From positions 1-64,000 of the forward strand of contig JAEWYQ010000088.1 in NCBI GenBank assembly GCA_023395555.1: 64,000 nucleotides of DNA, written 5' to 3'. Position 1 is the stretch's first letter. Each line of letters starts with the position of its first letter. Shown one piece after another: positions 1 to 9,700 of the stretch. Both the position numbers and the translations under genes were made by a program. Source of the DNA: Bacillota bacterium (GTDB lineage Bacteria > Bacillota > Clostridia > Lachnospirales > Lachnospiraceae). A model generated the notes under the pieces. The model was given only the letters and a program-made list of their open reading frames with translations. It did no database searches and was not told where the DNA came from.

Positions 1-102
1 AGCTAGTAAGACCCCTTGAAGAAGACGAGGTAGATAGGACAGAGGTGGAAGTGCGGTAACGCATGGAGCTGACTGTTACTAATCGGTCGAGGGCTTGACC
101 TG
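1..102 (+). rRNA. rrl: 23S ribosomal RNA, 3' end (partial)
   Basis: The first hundred bases match the conserved 3' end of bacterial 23S rRNA, including GAAGACGAGG-TAGATAGG and the closing TACTAATCGGTCGAGGGCTT segment. The rest of the gene lies before the window. The exact 3' end cannot be fixed from sequence alone and is placed just after GGGCTTGACC. The next bases go to a terminator without a recognisable 5S rRNA gene. Confidence 0.93.
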
Positions 103-160
103 AAAAGGGTTTGTTCAAATGGATGTATCATTTTCGTGTGTAGTATTTTGTCAATTCAAA

Positions 161-192
161 ACAGAAAAACCTGACGGTGTTTCTGTTTTTTT
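161..192 (+). terminator. Terminator of the rRNA operon
   Basis: A perfect 7-bp stem (ACAGAAA / TTTCTGT) with a 12-base loop is followed at once by seven T residues, a standard intrinsic terminator. It lies about 60 bases after the 23S end, so this rRNA operon appears to end without a distal 5S gene or tRNA. Confidence 0.85.
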
Positions 193-218
193 ATTATGTA
201 AGATGTAAGGATAAATGA

Positions 219-263
219 TAGGGCCGTTGCAAGGAGGAAGTAATTCGTCTTGCAACGGCCCTA
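219..263 (-). terminator. Inverted repeat after the L25 gene, probable terminator
   Basis: A perfect 15-bp inverted repeat (TAGGGCCGTTGCAAG and its complement) with a 15-base spacer sits 4 bases past the stop codon of the L25 gene on the - strand. The T-run on that strand is poor (TATCATTTAT), so termination may be inefficient. It also separates the converging rRNA and L25 transcripts. Confidence 0.65.
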
Positions 264-267
264 AGTG

Positions 268-819
268 TTAAGCACCAAGGATGGATCCGATTAATTGGCT
301 GCCTTCGGCATCCGGTGTAATTCCCTCGGGGAAGGTTAGGTCTGCGACAGTAATATTATCGCCGACATTGGAATTAGATAAGTCGAATTCAAGTGTATGA
401 GGGATATCCTGCGGTAAGCCCCATACCGATATAACGTCCGTTAAACGGCTCAGAATGAGCTTTTTCGCCTGCAGGAATTCCGCTCCTGTGTATCGGATTC
501 CAACATCCGCCTTAACTTTGTCTGTAAATATTACCTTTTGGAAGTCAACATGGTGGTATTCATAGTCCTTTGGGGACAGCTGAATTGATTTTACCATTAC
601 CTCATGACCTTGCTGATCTTGATTTTCCAGTCTTAAAATACAATTTCTGCCATACTTCTTAATGGTTTTCTTAAAGGCATCTCTTTTCACAGAGATCGGT
701 ATCGATTCAATTCCTTTCCCATTGATATTTCCTAACAAATACCCATCCTTTGTAAGCTTGTTATTCTCTGATTTCGCGTTTGAACGAATGTTGAATTCCA
801 ATACAGCATCTACTGACAT
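268..819 (-). CDS. rplY: 50S ribosomal protein L25 / general stress protein Ctc
   Basis: A 183-residue protein of the L25/TL5/Ctc family, which binds 5S rRNA in the large ribosomal subunit; the long form is called Ctc in Bacillus and responds to stress. The N-terminal part (about residues 1-90) is the 5S-binding domain, and the C-terminal part (about 95-180) is the TL5 beta domain with the typical VGDNITVADL and PEGI motifs. Length fits the long form. The ATG is preceded by AAGGAGGTACATC. It is a single gene converging on the rRNA operon, with its own promoter upstream at 916-943. Confidence 0.9.
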   Translation of the reverse strand: MSVDAVLEFNIRSNAKSENNKLTKDGYLLGNINGKGIESIPISVKRDAFKKTIKKYGRNCILRLENQDQQGHEVMVKSIQLSPKDYEYHHVDFQKVIFTDKVKADVGIRYTGAEFLQAKKLILSRLTDVISVWGLPQDIPHTLEFDLSNSNVGDNITVADLTFPEGITPDAEGSQLIGSILGA

Positions 820-915
820 TGATGTACCTCCTTAATAAGTAAAATTCGGTTTACAATAATATTATTCGCTAAATTGTATGTATTTCACGAATAGTTTTGG
901 ACAAACCTTATATCT

Positions 916-943
916 ATTCTATCTGAATTAAGAAAAATGTCAA
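916..943 (-). promoter_or_regulatory. Probable sigma-A promoter of the L25 gene
   Basis: On the - strand TTGACA is followed after 16 bases by TAGAAT, close to the sigma-A consensus, about 100 bases before the L25 start. The rest of the 820-1190 gap is very A+T-rich and presumably also holds the promoter for cheW on the + strand; a TATAAT-like box lies near 1125. I see no gene or RNA in the gap. Confidence 0.6.
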
Positions 944-1190
944 GCATTTACTCTATTATTATAATAAATTTATAATATCACTCTGTAATTTTCACTTTAT
1001 TTTTCTTATATTATAATAAAAATACTTAAAAATATATTTTTTTCCGAATTTTAATTTCCATCCTTGTTATTTGCAGTTTATCCCCTTGTAGATTTGTGCT
1101 CTTTACAAAACCATGGATTAACACTATAATAATATTAATATAGAAGGTAAGGCCGAATAATCGCATAAATGCTCGTATGGAGGTAGTAAT

Positions 1191-1682
1191 ATGGAAAAGG
1201 ATAAGTTGAATGAGGCGGTAAGAGAAATCGAGATTATGGAATTCAGAGCTGGTGGTAATTCCTACGGAATTGATGTGAATGACATTCGTGAGATACTGCC
1301 TTATGATAAGAACCCTTTGCCAGTGCCCAATGCTCATCCGTTTATTGAGGGTATTATAAAACCGAGGGATTTTTTAATTCCCGTTGTTAATTTGCTGAAG
1401 TGTCTGAGGTTGAAGGATTCGGAAGAACATAAGAATGATATGCTGATTGTAACTGCCATACAGGATTTGAATATTGGTTTTCATGTGGATAGCGTCAGAG
1501 GAATATATAGAGTGAAGTCTTCTGATGTGAGGCAGCCGGGCGAAGATCTCACCACTTCTTTTACAGCGGCGGTATCCGGAATTCTTCCTTATGAGGGTTA
1601 TACCATTGAGGTTCTTAATTTCAGATTAATGCTGCAGGAAGTGAATCCAAAGCTCTCTATAGGAGCGCAGCCGGAAGCATAA
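1191..1682 (+). CDS. CheW-like chemotaxis coupling protein
   Basis: A 163-residue single-domain CheW protein. CheW couples methyl-accepting chemoreceptors to the CheA kinase in the cytoplasm. The domain covers nearly the whole protein: the N-terminal beta strands (MEFRAGGNSYGIDV), the VNDIREILP helix, and the GIIKPRDFLIPVVNL segment, where many relatives have a GxxNLRG-type loop. The start has GGAGG 7 bases upstream. No cheA, receptor or flagellar gene is near, so it may serve a chemotaxis complex encoded elsewhere or a scaffold role. The next gene is a zinc-ribbon membrane protein in the same direction, 127 bases on. Confidence 0.85.
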   Translation: MEKDKLNEAVREIEIMEFRAGGNSYGIDVNDIREILPYDKNPLPVPNAHPFIEGIIKPRDFLIPVVNLLKCLRLKDSEEHKNDMLIVTAIQDLNIGFHVDSVRGIYRVKSSDVRQPGEDLTTSFTAAVSGILPYEGYTIEVLNFRLMLQEVNPKLSIGAQPEA

Positions 1683-1809
1683 AGCGCAGAAACATAGGGA
1701 ATTTGCAGGAAATTAGTCTGAATTTGAAAGTGAGTATAATTATTAACAAGGAAATGTTCGATATAGATTATATTGAAGTTTTTTACTATTTTAATGGACG
1801 GTGCAATGG

Positions 1810-3720
1810 ATGGCAAAATGTAAAGTATGTAAAAAGAATATCGAGGATGGAACGGAATATTGCCGTGATTGCCAGGATCAGGTTAGTGTAAAGGCCAAGG
1901 AATCTTATCTTGATAATTTGTTGAATTCTGTTAAAAATGAGCCGTCTGTGGAAAGATTACCTAGGAAGAAGCGCTCCGACGATGGGGCAGGCAGTCCTTC
2001 CGAAACAAAGGGAGAGAATGCTCAAATTCTGGAGTTGGATGAGGATGAATGGTACAGGGCTGATTTTAGCGATGAATTTGATACGCCGGACTATGAAGAT
2101 GATTTCCAGGAGCTGGGGGCGGAATTCAGCGTAAGTGATGAGGACTTGTTTGGAGAGGATTTATCAAATTTGTTTTCCGGAAATAATCAGGAAAGCGAGC
2201 AGCAAGCGGCAGGGATTGAGGCCGTTGCAACGGCAGAAGCGGTTTATATGGATGAAGCACTGACAAAACAGGCGGGAGCAGGCTTGAATCTGCAAGAAAA
2301 ACCGGCTGCCCTTGAGCCGGATAATGAGCTTGCAGAAGTACCCCCGGCCGGATGGCATGAGGCTTCCGGGGAAGCAAAGGAAGATCAAGAAGAGCCGAAT
2401 TCCGACAACGGTATAGATTTTGAATTGGATGAATTATTGAATCGCCTGGATGAGCAGAACACAGAGCCTTCAGAGACCGGAGAATATGGGGATCTGCAGG
2501 AGATGGCACAACAGCAGGAGGAGTCGCAGAGAATAGAGCAGATAAGTCCGCGGCAGGAACCCGAACAGGACGAAGAGGAGGAAAAGGATGATTTTCTAAG
2601 TCTACTGGGTCAGATGTCTGAGGATGATCCGGTAATAGAAGATATCAAGGCAATCCATGATATGCTGGAGAATCCGGATTCTGTTCCGCAGTATGCAAAG
2701 AGTATGCCAGGTGATGTAGGCGAGGTATTCTCCGACGCGCTTAAAGGGGTTTCCTCATTGAACGACTATGATCTGGGTGAGGAAGAGACTCCTGCAAAGG
2801 GGAAGAAGGAAAAGAAGACTAAGCCCAAGAAGGAAAAGCCGGTCAAGGTCAAGAAAACAAAAGCGATTAAGGAAGCAGAAGAGGCCGGGGAGGTAACGGC
2901 TGCGGCAAAGCCGGGAGGCAGTCTGTTCCAGCGGCTCTTTGGAAATGTAAAGGATGAAAAAACAGCTCTCGACCACGAGAAGGAGCAGCGGGAAGAGAGC
3001 AAACCGAAGAAGGCTCAGAAGAAGTCTCCGAAGAAGTCAAAGACCGGGAAAAGAGCGGGCGATGACTTAGAAGAGGAGGAGGGCGGCGGCAAGCTCTCCA
3101 AAGCAGAAAGACAAAGAGAGAAAGCAGAGAAGCGAAAAGAAAAAGCGGAGAAGAAAGCGGCGGCCAGGAATGCAATTCAGGTTATTGATGAAATTGATGA
3201 GGATCCCGGAAGAATTAATCGGGTTGGTGCTGCTCTTGTGTTGTTTTTCTTTGCCATTATTGCTCTGATTGTGGTTCTGGGAACGAATATTATCACCTAT
3301 ACCCTGAGCATTGAATATGCGACAAACTATTTCAATAACCGTAAGTATACCCAGGCCTACAATGAAGTTTATGGCGTGGATATCAAGGATGAGGATATTG
3401 AAGTTTACGAAAAGATTATGACGGTAATGTATGTTAATAAGCAATTAAACTCTTATAACAATTACTGTTCTATGGAAAAATATCCGGAGGCTCTGGATTC
3501 CCTGTTAAAGGGTCTGGCCCGTTATGATAAGTACATAGAATTGGCTACCCTGCTGGGAATTGAATCGGATATGAATTATGTCAGAAAGCAAATCCTTGCT
3601 GAGCTGAAGAATGTATTTCATCTGACGGAGAAGGAAGCACTGCAGATTCTGCAGTATGAAAGAATGGAAGATTACAGCCTGGCGGTATATGATGTTGTTT
3701 TGGAGAGAATGAATAATTAG
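1810..3720 (+). CDS. Zinc-ribbon, charged-linker membrane protein of unknown function
   Basis: About 636 residues. It begins with a four-cysteine zinc ribbon (CKVCKK...CRDC, residues 4-21 or so), followed by roughly 270 very acidic, Glu/Gln-rich residues that are probably disordered, then a Lys/Glu-rich stretch with repeated KKEK and EKRKEKAEKK blocks. One membrane helix follows (about residues 473-497 of the reading frame, LVLFFFAIIALIVVLG). The last 140 residues are helical and TPR-like and would lie outside. This zinc ribbon-linker-TM order is seen in clostridial proteins without known function. A GTG at 1801 is an alternative start; the ATG at 1810 is preferred but the ribosome binding site is weak. 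It may be cotranscribed with cheW and hisH. Confidence 0.75.
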   Translation: MAKCKVCKKNIEDGTEYCRDCQDQVSVKAKESYLDNLLNSVKNEPSVERLPRKKRSDDGAGSPSETKGENAQILELDEDEWYRADFSDEFDTPDYEDDFQELGAEFSVSDEDLFGEDLSNLFSGNNQESEQQAAGIEAVATAEAVYMDEALTKQAGAGLNLQEKPAALEPDNELAEVPPAGWHEASGEAKEDQEEPNSDNGIDFELDELLNRLDEQNTEPSETGEYGDLQEMAQQQEESQRIEQISPRQEPEQDEEEEKDDFLSLLGQMSEDDPVIEDIKAIHDMLENPDSVPQYAKSMPGDVGEVFSDALKGVSSLNDYDLGEEETPAKGKKEKKTKPKKEKPVKVKKTKAIKEAEEAGEVTAAAKPGGSLFQRLFGNVKDEKTALDHEKEQREESKPKKAQKKSPKKSKTGKRAGDDLEEEEGGGKLSKAERQREKAEKRKEKAEKKAAARNAIQVIDEIDEDPGRINRVGAALVLFFFAIIALIVVLGTNIITYTLSIEYATNYFNNRKYTQAYNEVYGVDIKDEDIEVYEKIMTVMYVNKQLNSYNNYCSMEKYPEALDSLLKGLARYDKYIELATLLGIESDMNYVRKQILAELKNVFHLTEKEALQILQYERMEDYSLAVYDVVLERMNN

Positions 3721-3750
3721 CAGAAATGGACAGAGAAGGAACGGTATGAT

Positions 3751-4356
3751 ATGATTGCGATTATTGACTATGATGCGGGTAACTTAAAGAGTGTGGAGAA
3801 GGCATTGCTTCATATAGGAGAGCAGGCTGTGATTACCAGGGACAGGGATCGGCTTTTGACAGCGGACAAGGTAATCCTTCCGGGAGTAGGAGCCTTTGGC
3901 GATGCCATGGAGAAGCTGCATCATTTTCAATTGGTAGAGGTAATCAAGGAAATAGCTGCCGGGAATAAACCCTTGCTGGGCATCTGTTTGGGAATGCAGA
4001 TTCTTTTTGAGCGCAGCGATGAAGGCGGAGATAGGGAGGGCTTGTCCCTTCTTCCCGGTGAGATACTTCGTATTCCGAAGTCCGAGGGATTAAAGATCCC
4101 TCATATGGGCTGGAATTCACTTACGATCAGGGATGGGGCACGGCTGTACCATGGAGTGGAACAGCAGGCTTTTGTATATTTCGTTCATTCTTATTATTTA
4201 AAGGCGGCCAATCCGGAAGATGTGGCGGCAACTACTCATTATGCCACCTCAATTGATGCATCGGTGGAGAGGGGAATGATATTCGGATGCCAGTTCCATC
4301 CGGAGAAGAGCGGAGACATAGGGCTGAAGATCCTTAAAAATTTTGCCAGACTATAA
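3751..4356 (+). CDS. hisH: Imidazole glycerol phosphate synthase, glutaminase subunit HisH
   Basis: A 201-residue class I glutamine amidotransferase. HisH releases ammonia from glutamine and passes it to HisF, which converts PRFAR into imidazole glycerol phosphate and AICAR in histidine synthesis. The catalytic triad is visible: Cys79 in GICLGMQ, and His183 and Glu185 in QFHPEKSG. The oxyanion-strand region [10 protein letters not shown] is intact and length is normal. AGAAGGA lies 10 bases before the ATG. hisF follows 28 bases later, but the other his genes are not here, so the pair has been separated from the rest of the pathway. Confidence 0.96.
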   Translation: MIAIIDYDAGNLKSVEKALLHIGEQAVITRDRDRLLTADKVILPGVGAFGDAMEKLHHFQLVEVIKEIAAGNKPLLGICLGMQILFERSDEGGDREGLSLLPGEILRIPKSEGLKIPHMGWNSLTIRDGARLYHGVEQQAFVYFVHSYYLKAANPEDVAATTHYATSIDASVERGMIFGCQFHPEKSGDIGLKILKNFARL

Positions 4357-4384
4357 CCTTGATGCAGCGATGGGAGAGACGAAG

Positions 4385-5146
4385 ATGTTTACAAAGAGAA
4401 TTATTCCATGCCTGGATGTGCATAACGGACGGGTAGTAAAGGGAATTAATTTTGTCAATTTGCGGGATGCGGGAGATCCGGTGGAGGTGGGAGCCGCTTA
4501 TGACAGGGCAGGCGCCGATGAGTTGGTCTTCCTGGACATCACGGCATCCTCCGATGCAAGGGACATCAAAATGGATATGGTCCGAAGAGTGGCTGAGACG
4601 GTATTCATTCCCTTTACCGTTGGCGGAGGCATTCGGACCGTGGATGACTTTAAGATGATACTCAGAGAGGGAGCGGACAAGATTGCGGTGAATACGGCGG
4701 CAATTTTAAGACCGGAGTTGATCAGCGAGGCCGCGGATAAATTCGGCAGCCAATGCGTGGTGCTGGCAATCGATGCCAAGCGCAGACCCGACGGCTCCGG
4801 CTGGAATGTATATAAGAACGGCGGCCGGGTGGATATGGGAATGGACGCGGTGGAATGGGCTGTGGAGGCATGCAGAATGGGTGCCGGTGAGATCCTTCTT
4901 ACCAGTATGGACTGTGACGGGACCAAAGAGGGCTACGATCTGGAGCTGACGAGAACCATAGCGGAGAATGTTCCGGTACCGGTAATTGCATCCGGAGGGG
5001 CAGGTACCATGGAACATTTCTATGATGCTCTGACCATAGGCAAAGCGGACGCGGCTCTGGCGGCTTCGTTATTTCATTATAAAGAACTGGAGATCATGGA
5101 TCTGAAACGTTACATGAGGGACAGAGGAATTAGTGTGCGTTTGTAA
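4385..5146 (+). CDS. hisF: Imidazole glycerol phosphate synthase, cyclase subunit HisF
   Basis: A 253-residue (beta/alpha)8 barrel that pairs with HisH. The two catalytic aspartates are in place, Asp11 (IPCLDVHNG) and Asp130 (VLAIDAKR), as are the phosphate-binding loops TVGGGIR and ASGGAG. The frame is open from 4343, but the family start is [12 protein letters not shown] at 4385, preceded by GGGAGA. It is the second gene of a hisH-hisF pair. Confidence 0.97.
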   Translation: MFTKRIIPCLDVHNGRVVKGINFVNLRDAGDPVEVGAAYDRAGADELVFLDITASSDARDIKMDMVRRVAETVFIPFTVGGGIRTVDDFKMILREGADKIAVNTAAILRPELISEAADKFGSQCVVLAIDAKRRPDGSGWNVYKNGGRVDMGMDAVEWAVEACRMGAGEILLTSMDCDGTKEGYDLELTRTIAENVPVPVIASGGAGTMEHFYDALTIGKADAALAASLFHYKELEIMDLKRYMRDRGISVRL

Positions 5147-5193
5147 TAATGTCATAATAATGGATCGGACTCTTTATGGAAAGAGGTGTGGAT

Positions 5194-5868
5194 ATGGGAG
5201 CAATTAACAATGACTGGCTGAATGCAATCGGAGGCGAATTCCGCCAGCCCTACTATAAGGAGCTCTATGAATTTGTAAAATCAGAATATGGAAGGTATAC
5301 CGTTTATCCTAATGCGGACGATATCTTTAACGCATTTCATTTTACGCCCCTGGGCCAGGTTAAAGTGGTAATTCTGGGGCAGGATCCCTATCATAATGTG
5401 GGTCAGGCTCATGGAATGTGCTTCTCGGTAAAGCCGGGGGTAGAGATACCGCCGTCCCTTGAGAATATCTATAAGGAGCTTCAGGAGGATCTGGGCTGTT
5501 ATATTCCCAATAACGGATATCTGGAGAAATGGGCAAGGCAGGGGGTCTTATTGCTGAACACGGTGCTGACCGTAAGGGCACATCAGGCCAACTCCCATCA
5601 GGGTATGGGATGGGAACGCTTTACCGATGCCGTAATACAGGCTGTTAATGCACAGGACAGGCCCATTGTCTTTCTGCTATGGGGCAGGCCCGCGCAGCTT
5701 AAGAAAACCATGCTGAATAATCCCAGGCATTTGATTCTGGAGGCACCGCATCCCAGCCCGCTGTCAGTATACCGGGGCTTCTTCGGCAGTAAGCATTTCA
5801 GCCGGACCAATGAATTTCTGACCCGGCAGGGACTGGAACCCATTGACTGGCAGATTGAGAATATATAG
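5194..5868 (+). CDS. ung: Uracil-DNA glycosylase (family 1)
   Basis: A 224-residue family 1 UDG that removes uracil from DNA in base excision repair. The water-activating motif GQDPYH is at residues 62-67 (Asp64), and the minor-groove loop HPSPLSVYRGF is complete near the C-terminus. The ATG at 5194 has AAGAGGTG five bases upstream and is preferred over the in-frame ATG at 5176, which overlaps the ribosome binding site. Gene order hisF-ung is probably incidental. Confidence 0.96.
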   Translation: MGAINNDWLNAIGGEFRQPYYKELYEFVKSEYGRYTVYPNADDIFNAFHFTPLGQVKVVILGQDPYHNVGQAHGMCFSVKPGVEIPPSLENIYKELQEDLGCYIPNNGYLEKWARQGVLLLNTVLTVRAHQANSHQGMGWERFTDAVIQAVNAQDRPIVFLLWGRPAQLKKTMLNNPRHLILEAPHPSPLSVYRGFFGSKHFSRTNEFLTRQGLEPIDWQIENI

Positions 5869-5913
5869 AGCCTGAGATACTGCCTCATCTTTCTTACTCA
5901 ATCGTGATTAAGG

Positions 5914-5942
5914 TTTATAACACCCCGCAGCGGTGTTATACT
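5914..5942 (+). promoter_or_regulatory. Promoter-like site overlapped by a 9-bp dyad
   Basis: TATACT (5937-5942) lies 17 bases after a weak -35 (TTTATA). A perfect inverted repeat, TATAACACC-N7-GGTGTTATA (5916-5940), fills the spacer and covers most of the -10. No T-run follows, so it looks more like an operator than a terminator for ung. Confidence 0.4.
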
Positions 5943-5970
5943 ATGATAAAAGGGAGAGCGGAGGTTGAAG

Positions 5971-6627
5971 ATGGGATATTGGTTAGAGGAGATGGGAAGC
6001 TTTTTTGATACCCGAAGCGGTACCTATGAGGAGCATATGCTGACAGAGATCGATGGTATGGAAGAGGCCTATCATGAGATAGCCAGGCATATTCCCGATG
6101 GGCGGAACAGGAAGCTGGTAGATCTGGGCTGCGGAACCGGGCTGGAGCTGGAGAAGATTTTTCTTAGGAATCCGGATATGATAGTAACGGGCATTGACTT
6201 ATCTTCGGGAATGCTGGGAATCCTGCAGGATAAATTTAAATCAAAAAAGCTGGACTTGCATCAGATGAGCTATTTTGATTTTGACTATGGAGACCGGGAG
6301 TATGATGCGGCCTTGTCCTGCATGACGCTCCACCATTTCAGCCATCGTGATAAAATTCAGCTGTATACCAGGCTCTGCCGGGGATTGGCTGAAAACGGAA
6401 GATATGTGGAATGTGATTATATGGTGGAGGAACAGACGCTGGAGGACTATTACTATGCGGAGAATGAAAGGATACGCAGGGAACATGGTATTTCGGAAGG
6501 GTTCTATCATTATGATACCCCCTGTACAATAGACAATCAGATAAAAATGCTGACCCAGGCCGGTTTCTCCAAAGTAGAGAAGGTATTTCACAAGGGCACT
6601 ACGGTGATTCTTGTTTGCAGTAAATAG
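5971..6627 (+). CDS. Class I SAM-dependent methyltransferase
   Basis: About 218 residues with the Rossmann-fold methyltransferase motifs: LVDLGCGTGLELE (motif I, SAM binding), VTGIDLSSGML (motif II acidic residue), and ALSCMTLHHF (motif IV region). The substrate cannot be told; the fold is that of UbiE/YcgJ-like small-molecule methyltransferases. The ATG at 5971 has GGAGG six bases upstream; a TTG at 5965 is also in frame. It is a single gene with its own promoter-like region and a strong terminator after it. Confidence 0.85.
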   Translation: MGYWLEEMGSFFDTRSGTYEEHMLTEIDGMEEAYHEIARHIPDGRNRKLVDLGCGTGLELEKIFLRNPDMIVTGIDLSSGMLGILQDKFKSKKLDLHQMSYFDFDYGDREYDAALSCMTLHHFSHRDKIQLYTRLCRGLAENGRYVECDYMVEEQTLEDYYYAENERIRREHGISEGFYHYDTPCTIDNQIKMLTQAGFSKVEKVFHKGTTVILVCSK

Positions 6628-6638
6628 AGACATGGTTA

Positions 6639-6682
6639 AGCCCTGAGCTTATGCTGATGAAGCATTTGCTCAGGGCTTTTTT
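6639..6682 (+). terminator. Terminator after the methyltransferase gene
   Basis: A 10-bp stem (AGCCCTGAGC / GCTCAGGGCT) with a 19-base loop is followed by six T residues. It separates this gene from the converging activase gene. Confidence 0.85.
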
Positions 6683-6750
6683 GTGAGACTCTGTGCCAAT
6701 AGTTGGATGGGATTCACTGAATCCCGCCCATTACTATGTTTGGAGCCATT

Positions 6751-9700
6751 TTAATGATTGGTTTTATCCATATTCTTTACAGCTGTTGACAGCATCAGCT
6801 TGATCCGGTTGAGCTGATTTACCTCGCTGGCACCGGGATCATAGTCAACCGCAACGATATTGGCTTCGGGATGCTGCTTTCTCAGCTCCTTGATGACCCC
6901 CTTTCCCACAATGTGGTTGGGCAAACAGGCGAAGGGCTGGGCGCACACAATATTATTTACACCGGAATGGATCAGTTCCAGCATCTCGCCGGTTAAAAAC
7001 CAACCCTCACCGGTCTGGTTTCCGGTAGATACCACCGGTTCCGCATAGGCGGCCAGCTTACTGATAGGCACCGGAGGAGTGAAGCGCTTGCTTCTTGCCA
7101 GCTCACGCTTGGCGGTTCCCCGTATCTGCTCTAATGCCCAGATTACCAGATTGCCGATCCGCGCGCTGGATTTTTTCTTCCCCAGATATCTTGCCTTGAA
7201 ATTGTTATTATAAGAGCTGTAAAGGAAGAAATCCAACAGATCCGGTACTACCGCCTCGGCTCCTTCCGCCTCCAGCAGCTCCACCAGATAATTGTTGGCA
7301 GAGGGGAGGAACTTGACCAGGATCTCACCCACAATTCCGACTCTGGGCTTCTTAAGGCCTTCCTCCAGGGGAAGCCGGTCAAACTCCCGGATGATGCCCC
7401 GGAGATTGCGTTTATACTCGCCCCAGTTTCCTTTGGCCAGGCTCTTAATGCAGATATCCCGCCATTTTTCATGAAGGGCATTGGCGGAGCCGGGAACCTT
7501 TTCATAGGGTCTGGTACGGTAGAGCACTCTCATGAATACATCCCCGTATACCAGGGACTGCATTGCTGTCAGGAGAAGCTTCGGTGTTATTTTTAAGCCC
7601 GGATTCTTCTCAAGGCCGGAGGCGCTTAAGGAAACCACAGGCACCTGGGACATTCCGGCTCTTTCCAGAGCTCTTCGGATAAATCCGATGTAATTGGTAG
7701 CCCGGCATCCGCCCCCTGTCTGAGTGATCATTACGGCTACCTTATTCAGATCATATTTGCCGGATAACAGGGCATCCATGATCTGGCCCACCACCATCAG
7801 GGAGGGGAAGCAGGCATCGTTGTTCACGTATTGAAGTCCCACATCGATGGAACGGCGGTTGTCGTTGGGCAATACCACCACCTGGTATCCTCCGCTCCGA
7901 AGCGCCGGTTCCAGCAGGTCGAAGTGGATCGGGGACATCTGGGGAGCGAGGATGGTATAGGTATCCTTCATCTCCTCTGTAAATACTACCCTGTGATGAG
8001 CGGCTGAATTGATCCGGGGCTTGATATTCTTCGCCTCACGCTCCCGCACTGCCGAAAGCAGGGAACGGATACGGATTCTGGCGGCGCCCAGATTGTTCAC
8101 CTCATCGATTTTCAGCACGGTGTAGATTTTGCCTGATTTCGTAAGAATATCGTTCACCTGATCCGTCGTCACCGCGTCCAGGCCGCAGCCGAAGGAGTTC
8201 AGCTGGATCAGCTCCAGGTTGGACTGGGTTCGTACATAGGAAGCGGCGGCGTATAATCTGGAATGGTACATCCACTGATCGATTGCAATGGTGGGCCGGT
8301 CCACCTCCCCCAGATGGGAAATGGAGTCCTCGGTCAATACCGCTGCGCCATAGGAATTAATCAGCTCCGGTATGCCATGGTGAATCTCCGGGTCAATATG
8401 GTACGGACGCCCGGCAAGGACGATACCCTTGCGGCCCGAGGCCCGCAGATAGGCCATGGTTTCTTCGCCCTTTTTGCGCATATCCTCTCTGGCAGCCAGC
8501 AATTCCGACCAGGCCCTGGCACATGCGTTCTTAATCTCGGAGGCGGGAATTCCTTTGCCGGTGAAAATCTCAGTCAGCCGGGCAGATAAAATTTCTTCAC
8601 TTTCAAAGGAAAGGAAGGGATTATCGAAGAGGATGGAAGGATCTTTCAGTTCCTCCACGTTATTTTTAATATTCTCAGGATAAGAGGTTACAATGGGGCA
8701 GTTATAGTGATTGTTCACCCCGTCAATTTCTTTTCGCTCAAAGGGAATACTGGGATAAAATATATATTTTACACCCTGGTCGATGAGCCATTTGATATGC
8801 CCGTGAGCCAGCTTGGCAGGATAGCACTCGGACTCGCTGGGGATGGATTCAATGCCAAGCTCATAAATTTTCCTGCTGGAGACCGGAGACAGGACGATAT
8901 GGTAGCCCAGCTCTGTGAAGAAGGTGTGCCAGAAGGGATAGTTCTCGTACATATTAAGCACCCGGGGGATGCCCACGGTACCCCGTCCGGCCTCTTCCGG
9001 CTTCCGGCCGGGATAGGAGAAATAACGCTCCATCTTGTATTCAAAGAGATTGGGAATATTGTCAACATTCTTTTCCTTGCCGAGACCCCGCTCACAGCGG
9101 TTGCCTGTGATGTATTGCCTTCCTCCGGTGAATTTGTTAATGGTGAGGAGGCAGTTGTTTCCGCAGCGCTTGCAGCGTGCCAGGGAGGTATCAAATTTCA
9201 GCTCGTTGATCTCGTCAATGGAGAGCATGGAGGACTTCTCCATGGAGGCTTCCTCCCCCGCATAATGCTTACGGGCAATCAGGGCGGCACCAAAGGCCCC
9301 CATGATGCCTGCGATATCCGGCCTTACGGCACTGCAGCCGGAGATGGTCTCAAAGCTTCGGAGAACGGCGTCGTTGTAGAAGGTACCGCCCTGCACTACC
9401 ATTTTGGAACCGAGATCCTTTGGATTAGTGATCTTTATTACCTTATATAATGCGTTCTTAATGACAGAGTAGGCGAGGCCGGCAGAGATATCCGCTACGG
9501 TAGCGCCTTCCTTCTGTGCCTGCTTCACCTTGGAGTTCATGAAGACAGTGCAGCGGGTACCCAGATCAATGGGATTCCTGGCAAACAGGGCAACCTTGGC
9601 GAAGTCCTCCACTTCATAGTTCAGGGATTTGGCAAAGGTTTCAATAAAGGAGCCGCAGCCGGAGGAGCAGGCCTCGTTCAGAAGCACATTGTCCACCGTA

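Noticed and set aside
103..160. 5S rRNA or tRNA after the 23S gene
   Set aside because: The space is too short for 5S and has no cloverleaf or 5S core sequence before the terminator.
8707..9450. A 247-codon open frame on the + strand within the activase gene
   Set aside because: The opposite strand encodes conserved activase motifs throughout; this frame has no recognisable feature.
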